Part shown: piece by piece, positions 1 through 4,824 of the stretch
Layout: every line of letters begins with the position of its first letter
Position numbering within the stretch: position 1 is the stretch's first letter
From: Acetofilamentum sp.
Lineage (GTDB): Bacteria; Bacteroidota; Bacteroidia; Bacteroidales; DTU049
Direction: 5' to 3'
DNA: 5,901 bases
Assembly (NCBI GenBank): GCA_020720525.1
Contig: DYON01000165.1
Coordinates: forward strand, 1 to 5,901
Notes under the pieces: generated by a model
Database searches by the model: none
Seen by the model: only the letters and a program-made list of their open reading frames with translations
Told to the model about the DNA's origin: nothing
Translations under genes and position numbers: made by a program

Positions 1-16
1 TTGCAAAATCTTTTTT

Positions 17-36
17 ATTAACAATTTGTTGTTAAT
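17..36. repeat. Perfect 8-bp inverted repeat beside the methyltransferase stop
   Basis: Arms ATTAACAA (17-24) and TTGTTAAT (29-36) flank a 4-base loop, and the right arm abuts the stop codon of the methyltransferase fragment at 37-39. Read on the minus strand, the hairpin is followed by a run of A rather than T, so it does not look like an intrinsic terminator for that gene. A run of six T precedes it on the plus strand (11-16). It could be an insertion or deletion junction, a weak protein-binding palindrome, or chance in AT-rich DNA. Confidence 0.4.
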
Positions 37-264
37 TTACTGCTGAGTAGTAACTAAAATTCCAGTACCACAACCTGGGTCGAGAATGGAAATTTGATTC
101 GATTTTGGCACGGCTAAATTCCCCATAAAATCGGCAATGAGTTTAGGCGTAAAAAACTGCCCGTTCACTTTTTTGTGAGTATCGGAAGTCGAACATGCAT
201 ATTCGTGTCCGATAAACTCAGCGAACTCTGAAGGAAATTTATATTTTTCGTTCAAATCAATCAT
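37..264 (-). CDS. N-terminal fragment of an N-6 adenine DNA methyltransferase (probably a truncated gene)
   Basis: The 75-residue product carries the start of a gamma-type N-6 adenine methyltransferase of the HsdM/Eco57I kind. GQFFTP at residues 35-40, followed by an IADFM helix, is the classic segment before motif I, and LDPGCGTGIL at 61-70 is motif I, which binds S-adenosylmethionine. Family members normally run to several hundred residues and need a catalytic NPP[YF] motif IV further on. Here the frame stops at TAA five residues after motif I, so the product cannot methylate DNA alone. Beyond the stop the same frame stays open to the window edge (12 codons), with nothing recognisable as methyltransferase. 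A nonsense mutation, a deletion junction or a programmed short protein cannot be separated from this window. The ATG at 264 has no clear Shine-Dalgarno sequence. It lies 13 nt after a possible 45-codon ORF on the same strand. The fragment identity is firm; loss of function is inferred. Confidence 0.75.
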   Translation of the reverse strand: MIDLNEKYKFPSEFAEFIGHEYACSTSDTHKKVNGQFFTPKLIADFMGNLAVPKSNQISILDPGCGTGILVTTQQ

Positions 265-277
265 CTTACAAATCTAA

Positions 278-415
278 TCAATTTTCGAAGTTCAGCATAG
301 ATTGCTTTACACAAAAAACGTCGCCAAATCCTATCGCTTGTCCGCCCACCAACCCACCTTTCATTTGTGCAACTTCACCAACATTGAGATTGATGATTAA
401 AATCAAGTTTTTCAT
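278..415 (-). CDS. Possible 45-residue double-glycine-leader peptide
   Basis: This short ORF runs from an ATG at 415 to a TGA at 278. Its residues 10-21 read LNVGEVAQMKGG, which fits the double-glycine leader pattern of secreted peptides: Leu at -12, Glu at -8, a hydrophobic residue (Val) at -7, Met at -4 and Gly-Gly at -2/-1. The part after GG has 24 residues, begins LVGGQAIGFGDVF, is glycine-rich, and holds one Cys at residue 35. Known GG leaders are cut by C39-peptidase ABC transporters, and Bacteroidota encode many such precursors. No C39 transporter or modifying enzyme lies in the window. There is no Shine-Dalgarno sequence, which is normal for the phylum. A second ATG 9 nt upstream opens a different frame (begins MSDEKLDFN) that closes after 15 codons, so this may instead be a decayed gene remnant. 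The GG reading is an inference from one motif in one short ORF. Confidence 0.3.
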   Translation of the reverse strand: MKNLILIINLNVGEVAQMKGGLVGGQAIGFGDVFCVKQSMLNFEN

Positions 416-447
416 CGGACATAAATGAATTGAAAAAAAAGAATAAA

Positions 448-478
448 TTCAACAAACCAAAAAAAAATCGTAGGTTTG
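448..478 (+). promoter_or_regulatory. Putative Bacteroidota-type promoter of the tat operon
   Basis: TAGGTTTG at 471-478 matches the Bacteroidota -7 consensus TAnnTTTG exactly. A weak -33 candidate (TTC, 448-450, where TTTG or TTG is expected) lies 20 nt upstream. Transcription would start near 485, giving a 5' leader of about 12 nt to the first tatA ATG, or about 33 nt to the second. The region between is A-rich. Confidence 0.5.
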
Positions 479-496
479 TAATCAAACTGAATAGTC

Positions 497-685
497 ATGG
501 ACATTATCATCAATCGAATGGGCATGCTCGGAACTCCCGAAATTGTAGTTATTGCCGTTGTTGTGCTGCTACTTTTCGGAGGTAAGAAAATTCCCGAATT
601 TATGCGTGGCCTCGGAAAAGGTGTTCGCGAATTTCGCAATGCCAGCAAAGGAGAATCGGACCAACCTACCGAAACCAAAGAATAA
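497..685 (+). CDS. tatA: Twin-arginine translocase subunit TatA/TatE family
   Basis: TatA is the small membrane protein that oligomerises to move folded, twin-arginine-signal proteins across the inner membrane after TatC has bound them. The 62-residue product has the standard layout: a short N-terminus, a single hydrophobic helix at about residues 15-27, the hinge FGGKKIPE at 27-34, an amphipathic helix containing RGLGKGVREF at 37-46, and a polar tail. FG at the hinge and the GKKIPE/RGLGKG segments are the family signature. ATGs at 518 and 524 are possible later starts; 497 is kept because it gives an N-terminal length usual for Bacteroidota TatA, but there is no ribosome-binding site to decide. 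tatC begins 18 nt after the stop. No separate TatB is visible, in line with the TatA plus TatC systems of this phylum, where TatA is thought to cover both roles. Confidence 0.93.
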   Translation: MDIIINRMGMLGTPEIVVIAVVVLLLFGGKKIPEFMRGLGKGVREFRNASKGESDQPTETKE

Positions 686-703
686 TAGTTGTTCAACAGG
701 CCG

Positions 704-1513
704 ATGGAAAACAACGAGCCGGGTTTTTGGGATCACTTAAACGAATTGCGCAAATACCTGATTCGTAGCGTAATTGTATTTCTCATCTTTTTCGCAGTCG
801 CTTTTTCGTTTCGCGAAATTCTGTTCGACCATTTTTTGTTGGCGCTGCTCGACCCCAATTTTATCACCTACCAGTGGCTTACCGACTTAAGCGCATTTTT
901 CGGATTTGGCTCGGGCGAAGCTGTTAGCATCGACTTCATTCTTATCAATACACAATTGGCAGGCCAGTTCATGGCTCATATTACCCTGTCGGCTTTGACC
1001 GGATTTGTAATTTCGATGCCCTTCATTGTATTTCAACTTTGGCTATTTGTAAAACCAGCTCTCTATGCCAACGAAAGCCGAATTGTGAAACGAAGTGCTT
1101 TGATTCTCATTTTCCTGTTCCTGCTTGGATCGGCTTTTGCCTATTTCATTATCACTCCTTTAAGTGTGGTTTTTTTAGGCAACTACACCATCAGCGATTC
1201 GGTAAAAAACACCATCACCTTAGGCTCGTATTTGAGCGTTTTTTCGTCGAGTATTTTTCTCACGGGTTTGCTGTTCGAGCTTCCCGTACTTATGAGTGTT
1301 TTGGCGAAAATTGGCATTATTGGCTCAAAAATGCTAAAACAATTCCGCAAACATGCTTTGGTGGTTGGGCTAAGCTTATCGGCAATTATCACTCCAACAA
1401 CCGATCCTTTCACCATGATTCTGGTTGCCATTCCATTGTATCTGCTCTACGAAATAAGTATTATTATTGTTCATCAACAAGAAAAACGCTATGTCCGCAA
1501 AAATAACGCTTGA
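704..1513 (+). CDS. tatC: Sec-independent (twin-arginine) protein translocase subunit TatC
   Basis: TatC is the six-helix inner-membrane receptor that recognises the twin-arginine signal peptide. The 269-residue product is of normal family length. Visible signatures are HLNELR at residues 11-16 in the cytoplasmic N-terminus, FVKPALYANE at 115-124 (Glu124 matches the conserved signal-binding glutamate of the first cytoplasmic loop), and TPTTDP at 230-235 followed by a last helix ending in LLYE (247-250). Likely membrane segments are about 19-38, 91-114, 131-153, 174-200, 216-232 and 235-256. The periplasmic loop between helices 1 and 2 is long (about 41-90). The ATG at 704 is chosen over an in-frame TTG at 689 because the N-terminus then begins just before the conserved FWDHL. 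The gene lies 18 nt after tatA and overlaps the next gene by 23 nt, so the three are almost surely one operon. Confidence 0.96.
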   Translation: MENNEPGFWDHLNELRKYLIRSVIVFLIFFAVAFSFREILFDHFLLALLDPNFITYQWLTDLSAFFGFGSGEAVSIDFILINTQLAGQFMAHITLSALTGFVISMPFIVFQLWLFVKPALYANESRIVKRSALILIFLFLLGSAFAYFIITPLSVVFLGNYTISDSVKNTITLGSYLSVFSSSIFLTGLLFELPVLMSVLAKIGIIGSKMLKQFRKHALVVGLSLSAIITPTTDPFTMILVAIPLYLLYEISIIIVHQQEKRYVRKNNA

Positions 1514-1964
1514 TATAGTTGCCTATTCCGATATTGCTGTACTTGCAGTATGCGCTCCAATGCGCGACTACCGATTTATTTGGCATATCAACAACGATTT
1601 GCAATACAATTTTGCACAGGAACCACCTTTTCTGTGGTTTCACAAAAAGCTTAAATCGGAATACGAATTTGCCTTGTTTACGAGCCCAAGCCACGACGAT
1701 ATTGCAATTGTAAGCAATCGCAACGAAAATGTTCTTTTAGTCCCCAAGCTTTCAACGGTCGATTTTTTCATTGCTTTTACCGAATCGTCCAGCCAAAAAA
1801 AAGTTGCTTTGTGGGAAAGCGCGCTCAAAAAAATTCAGGGTGTAACTTTAATCACCCAATTGCAGGGAGCACAGCTCGACGAATTCAGCAACATCTTATC
1901 CGAAATTGAAGCTCAAGAAACCGAGCGAAAAAAAGAAGAAAAAAAAGAGCGAAAAGGGTTCTAA
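1491..1964 (+). CDS. IPExxxVDY family protein (function unknown)
   Basis: The 157-residue cytoplasmic protein fits the small Bacteroidota family named for its IPExxxVDY motif. Here the motif reads VPKLSTVDF at residues 84-92, with the right spacing but I to V, E to K and Y to F changes. An N-terminal DYRFIWHINNDL (26-37) resembles the family's 'dYrLaW.lN' segment. There is no signal peptide or membrane helix. The C-terminus is a charged Lys/Glu tail (about 144-156), encoded by A7 and A8 runs at about 1928-1946. I know of no established function. The ATG at 1491 lies inside tatC and gives a 23-nt overlap, suggesting translational coupling; an in-frame start at 1467 would add eight unconserved residues and a longer overlap. 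The stop codon overlaps that of the convergent repeat-protein gene. The family call rests on motif spacing and length, not a search. Confidence 0.8.
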   Translation: MSAKITLDIVAYSDIAVLAVCAPMRDYRFIWHINNDLQYNFAQEPPFLWFHKKLKSEYEFALFTSPSHDDIAIVSNRNENVLLVPKLSTVDFFIAFTESSSQKKVALWESALKKIQGVTLITQLQGAQLDEFSNILSEIEAQETERKKEEKKERKGF

Positions 1965-3763
1965 TCGGCTGGCGTTTCTGGTCGCCATTCTTTTATTTTC
2001 TTGCCATTGCTGTCGAAAAATACTTTGTAGATGACCTTACCGTCTTTATCGTTGTAAACCCACTGCCCTACCCGCTTGGTATCGTCGTAGTAGCCAGTTG
2101 AAGCTACTTTTCCATTGGCAAAATATTCAATCACTTTTCCATCGGGCCTACCATTTTTGAAAAACTGATCCCTGATTTTCGAGCCGTATTTGTCGTAAAA
2201 TGTCCATTGACCTGTTTTCACATTCATCGAATAGCGTCCTTCTTCGATGGGTTTTCCAGTTTCGCCAAATTCGGTACAGAAACCATTTTTCATTCCATTT
2301 GCATAAGTGGCATCGTAAAGTTTGTTGCCATTTTGCACATAAAACACATCGTGACCATGTTTTACGCCATTTTTGTAAGCCGTTTCGTAGCGAAGTAAAC
2401 CATCTTTGTAATAGCCTTTCCACTCGCCATTCATAATTCCTTTGGCAAAATAGCCCTCGTTTTCGACGCCTCCATTTTCGAACCAGCTAATCCAATGACC
2501 ATCTTCTTTATCGTCGAGAAATGAACCTTCGCGTTGTTTGGCGCCATTCTCGAACCAAGCTATCCACAATCCATTTCGTTTACCTTTAATATAGCTGCCC
2601 TGTCGCCATTTTTCGCCTGTTTCATAAAAATAAGTCCATTCGCCTTCTTGCAAATCGTTTTCGAAATCGCCGGTGGAGCCAAGTTTTCCGGTTGGATAAT
2701 AGAAGCGCCAAGAGCTATCGTGTTTATCCATTTCGAGCTTGCCTTCCATCTCTGTCTTTCCATCTTTGTACCACCATTGGCAATAGCTATTAAGCGAATC
2801 GTGCAAATAAACCCCTTCGAAGCTTTTGTTGCCATTGTCGTGATATACAACACTTTTGCCTTCGCGGCGATCGTTTTTGTAATAGGTTTCCTCCATCACT
2901 TTTCCATTGGGATACCACGAGCGATACAAACCTTCGCGAACTCCTTTTGAATTGGTCCACTCTTCGAATTTCGAACCATCTTCGTACCACGACTGGCAAG
3001 CACCCGAATCGATTTTCACCACTTTCCACTTACTTCCACTTTGGTAAAAATACTTCCATGTACCTATTTTAGAATCGTTGAGGTATTGACCTTCGGAAGC
3101 AATTTTACCGTTGCCATGATAAAGCTTATAATTACCATTGCGCACATCGTCTTTGTAATCGACTTCTTCGAGCACCGTTTCCCAAAAATCGTATTTGCTG
3201 TATTTTCCGTTGCGCAAACCACTTTCGACTTGCCATTCTTCGTACTTGCGACCAGTGGTATCGAGAATAGTAACGGGGCCTTTCTCCATGCTGATTATTT
3301 TCCACTCGCGACCATCTTCGTACCAATATTTCCACTGAGCAATACGCTGCCCTTCGTTGTAGAATTGTTCGGATTGCTTATTACCATTTTCCCACCAATA
3401 TTCCCAAGCACCATGCATTTTTCCGTTTTTCATCGAACCCGAATACTCAGGCTTATCGGGAAAGTAATAATAGGCGTTCACTGAACCATCAACCCGCGAT
3501 TCGCTTTTCCATAAATCGCCATTGGGATAATAAAATTTCCAAGTTCCTACTTCTTTGCCATCGGCATATTCGCCTTCCAACTTCAATGTACCCGAATCGA
3601 AGTAAAACTTCCAAATTCCAATCTTAGAGCTATCGGGCAACATACGGCCTTTTACTTTGATGGTTCCGTTGGGGTATTTTTCGGAATACGGAATCTGAGC
3701 ACTGGCTACCAACTGAAAAACCAACACGAACGAAAGAAGATGAATGAGACGCATAGTGAACAT
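1961..3763 (-). CDS. Secreted MORN-repeat (YwqK-like) protein with about 24 repeats
   Basis: The 600-residue protein has a Sec signal peptide (residues 1-22, hydrophobic core LLSFVLVF, likely cut after VASA before Gln23) and then consists almost wholly of MORN_2-type repeats with the pattern [x]NGK....EG.Y..g...G.W..[YF][YF]. Residues 285-572 are twelve consecutive units of exactly 24 residues, and 573-600 is a partial last unit. Residues 31-284 hold eleven to twelve more irregular units, including two 92-residue super-repeats (125-216 and 217-308). There is no lipobox, no T9SS sorting domain and no twin-arginine motif, so periplasmic or secreted soluble location is inferred. Such proteins are often auto-named 'toxin-antitoxin system YwqK family antitoxin'; nothing here supports an antitoxin role. 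The solenoid is rich in surface Trp, Tyr and Phe and may bind a polymer or protein. The gene is monocistronic with its own promoter. An ATG at 3754 is an alternative start that still leaves a complete signal peptide. Confidence 0.9.
   Translation of the reverse strand: MFTMRLIHLLSFVLVFQLVASAQIPYSEKYPNGTIKVKGRMLPDSSKIGIWKFYFDSGTLKLEGEYADGKEVGTWKFYYPNGDLWKSESRVDGSVNAYYYFPDKPEYSGSMKNGKMHGAWEYWWENGNKQSEQFYNEGQRIAQWKYWYEDGREWKIISMEKGPVTILDTTGRKYEEWQVESGLRNGKYSKYDFWETVLEEVDYKDDVRNGNYKLYHGNGKIASEGQYLNDSKIGTWKYFYQSGSKWKVVKIDSGACQSWYEDGSKFEEWTNSKGVREGLYRSWYPNGKVMEETYYKNDRREGKSVVYHDNGNKSFEGVYLHDSLNSYCQWWYKDGKTEMEGKLEMDKHDSSWRFYYPTGKLGSTGDFENDLQEGEWTYFYETGEKWRQGSYIKGKRNGLWIAWFENGAKQREGSFLDDKEDGHWISWFENGGVENEGYFAKGIMNGEWKGYYKDGLLRYETAYKNGVKHGHDVFYVQNGNKLYDATYANGMKNGFCTEFGETGKPIEEGRYSMNVKTGQWTFYDKYGSKIRDQFFKNGRPDGKVIEYFANGKVASTGYYDDTKRVGQWVYNDKDGKVIYKVFFDSNGKKIKEWRPETPAD
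2048..2911 (-). repeat. Twelve tandem 24-codon (72-bp) MORN-type units
   Basis: This part of the repeat-protein gene encodes twelve back-to-back units of exactly 24 residues with no insertions or deletions. Unit starts are seen as PNGK, DNGN, KDGK, PTGK, ETGE, ENGA, ENGG, KDGL, QNGN, ETGK, KYGS and ANGK. Gly3, an aromatic residue at 11 in most units, Gly18 and aromatics at 20 and 23-24 recur. The units differ considerably from one another, so the array is an old expansion held in register and not a recent slippage product. Confidence 0.85.
2840..3391 (-). repeat. Tandem pair of 92-codon super-repeats in the repeat-protein gene
   Basis: Residues 125-216 (3116-3391) and 217-308 (2840-3115) line up as two modules of exactly 92 residues. 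Each has the same order of four sub-units: a 24-residue unit ending in WKY[WF]Y, a short 20-residue unit with an early WK, a unit containing [KF][YF]EEW (KYEEW and KFEEW), and a unit with EE..Y.[KN]D.R.G ending in YH. Sub-unit lengths are 24, 20, 26 and 22 in the first module and 24, 20, 24 and 24 in the second. This shows duplication of a four-unit block. The last unit of the second module is also the first unit of the regular 24-residue array. Confidence 0.7.
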
Positions 3764-3780
3764 TTATCAATAATAAAGTG

Positions 3781-3788
3781 CAAACTTA
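3781..3788 (-). promoter_or_regulatory. Putative -7 promoter element of the repeat-protein gene
   Basis: The minus strand reads TAAGTTTG here, an exact match to the Bacteroidota TAnnTTTG consensus. Transcription would begin near 3774, giving a 5' leader of about 10 nt to the ATG at 3763 or about 20 nt to the one at 3754. The -33 region is only a weak match (TTTAAC on the minus strand, about 3810-3815). Confidence 0.5.
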
Positions 3789-3846
3789 GAAAAAATTGTG
3801 CTGTTCGACGTTAAATAAAATAGCCACCTCTCTGAACAAATTTACT

Positions 3847-3854
3847 TACCTTTG
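3847..3854 (+). promoter_or_regulatory. Putative -7 promoter element of the corA-eamA operon
   Basis: TACCTTTG matches TAnnTTTG exactly and lies about 60 nt from the divergent -7 element of the repeat-protein gene. A start near 3861 gives a leader of about 48 nt to the ATG at 3909. I see no convincing -33 element. An in-frame TTG at 3852 lies inside this element, which argues against it as the translation start of corA. Confidence 0.45.
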
Positions 3855-3893
3855 CTCAAAATTCACTGGAATGTAGTTCACAATCAACGAAAG

Positions 3894-3902
3894 AAAGGAG
3901 GT
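3894..3902 (+). promoter_or_regulatory. Strong Shine-Dalgarno sequence for corA
   Basis: AAAGGAGGT, nearly a full complement of the 16S anti-Shine-Dalgarno sequence, ends six bases before the ATG at 3909. It fixes the corA start. None of the other genes in the window has a comparable site, and Bacteroidota genes generally lack one. Confidence 0.75.
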
Positions 3903-3908
3903 AGGCCT

Positions 3909-4820
3909 ATGGTTGAACAGATCAGGCTTGGTACTGTAAAATGGTTACATATTCTTTATCCCTCGGATGAAGACTTGAATTTATTAAGTGAGCAATTTCA
4001 CTTCCACCCTCTCGACATCGAAGATTGTAAAACCCGATCGCAACGATCGAAAATCGATATTTACGACGATTATTATTTTCTCATTCTTCATTTTCCCTAT
4101 TTCGATAAAGTGAATCGCTTTATCAAAGTGAAGGAAGCAAAGATTTTTTGGGGCCGCGATTTCATCATCACCATTGGCAATTCGCATTGGGTAATTCGCG
4201 ATTTGTTTCACGAAACAAAAAAAGCCATCGAAGAAAAACGCACCGACGATATTATTGGAACTTCCGATGCTTTGCTGTATCGAATTCTTGAAAAATTGAT
4301 GAAAGAAACTCAAGTGCTTTTGCAGCGCATCGATCACGAGATTGAAGTCATCAACAAAGAAATGTTTAGCCGCAGAGCCGAAAAAAGCATTGAGAAAATA
4401 TCGATCACGCGAAAAAACATTATTCTACTAAATACAACATTTAAACCTCAACTCCGATTGTTCCACAAGTTTGAAAGCGGCGAAGTAGAAGGCTATGTCG
4501 AAAACATGGAAGAATACTGGGGCAATATACTCGACTACTACCAAAAAATATGGGATTTAATCGAAGACGATGGTGAATTGATTGAGGGTTACAGCAAAAC
4601 TTTCGACTCGATGCAGGCCAACCGCACCAACGAGATTATGAAAATGCTCACTTTTATCAGCACCACCCTTCTTCCTCTCACATTTCTCACTGGGCTTTAT
4701 GGAATGAATGTAAATCTCCCATTTGGCAATCATCCATATGCTTTCTTTATGATTGTGGGACTCATGATATTCATTATGGTTTTTCTCCTTTGGTATTTCA
4801 GACGCCGAAAATGGATGTAA
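3909..4820 (+). CDS. corA: CorA-family divalent cation (magnesium/cobalt) channel
   Basis: CorA proteins form homopentameric inner-membrane channels that admit Mg2+ (also Co2+ or Ni2+), gated by cytoplasmic Mg2+. The 303-residue product has the family layout: an alpha/beta cytoplasmic domain (about 1-140, with HPLDIEDC near residue 32), a long charged helical stalk (about 140-240), the conserved run into the first membrane helix (NRTNEIMKMLTFIS, then about 244-263), the YGMN selectivity motif at 264-267, a short loop, a second helix (about 275-297) and a basic RRRKWM end. The loop after GMN reads VNLPFGNHPYAF and lacks the MPEL acidic residue of classical CorA, so this belongs to the GMNV-LPF subgroup; substrate could be Mg2+ or another divalent ion. 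The start at 3909 is chosen because of the strong ribosome-binding site; an upstream in-frame TTG at 3852 falls inside the promoter. The permease gene follows after 4 nt. Confidence 0.93.
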   Translation: MVEQIRLGTVKWLHILYPSDEDLNLLSEQFHFHPLDIEDCKTRSQRSKIDIYDDYYFLILHFPYFDKVNRFIKVKEAKIFWGRDFIITIGNSHWVIRDLFHETKKAIEEKRTDDIIGTSDALLYRILEKLMKETQVLLQRIDHEIEVINKEMFSRRAEKSIEKISITRKNIILLNTTFKPQLRLFHKFESGEVEGYVENMEEYWGNILDYYQKIWDLIEDDGELIEGYSKTFDSMQANRTNEIMKMLTFISTTLLPLTFLTGLYGMNVNLPFGNHPYAFFMIVGLMIFIMVFLLWYFRRRKWM

Positions 4821-4824
4821 TTTG

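Noticed and set aside
1..60. Integron attC-like site or transposon end at the inverted repeat
   Set aside because: The arms do not fit RYYYAAC/GTTRRRY and no transposase is visible, so only an inverted repeat is claimed.
412..714. 100-residue minus-strand ORF over tatA
   Set aside because: It is antisense to a clear tatA gene, has low-complexity composition and no family resemblance.
1039..1506. 155-residue plus-strand ORF inside tatC
   Set aside because: It is an out-of-frame shadow of tatC, rich in Cys, His and Phe, with no start context.
1925..1964. Programmed frameshift on the A8 run extending the IPExxxVDY protein
   Set aside because: A one-base shift would add only about 24 codons antisense to the repeat-protein gene before a stop, with no sign of conserved content.
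2534..2950. 138-residue plus-strand ORF opposite the repeat protein
   Set aside because: It is antisense to a strongly patterned coding repeat; its hydrophobic look comes from the reverse complement of charged and Gly/Trp codons.
3041..3484. 147-residue plus-strand ORF opposite the repeat protein
   Set aside because: Same reason: an antisense shadow of the repeat-protein gene, not an overlapping membrane protein.
1961..3763. Antitoxin of a toxin-antitoxin pair
   Set aside because: The YwqK label invites this, but the protein has a signal peptide, 600 residues, and no partner toxin gene in its own transcript; the only neighbour is convergent.
1961..3763. Tat substrate encoded next to the translocase
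   Set aside because: The signal peptide has one Arg and no RR motif, so it is a Sec signal.
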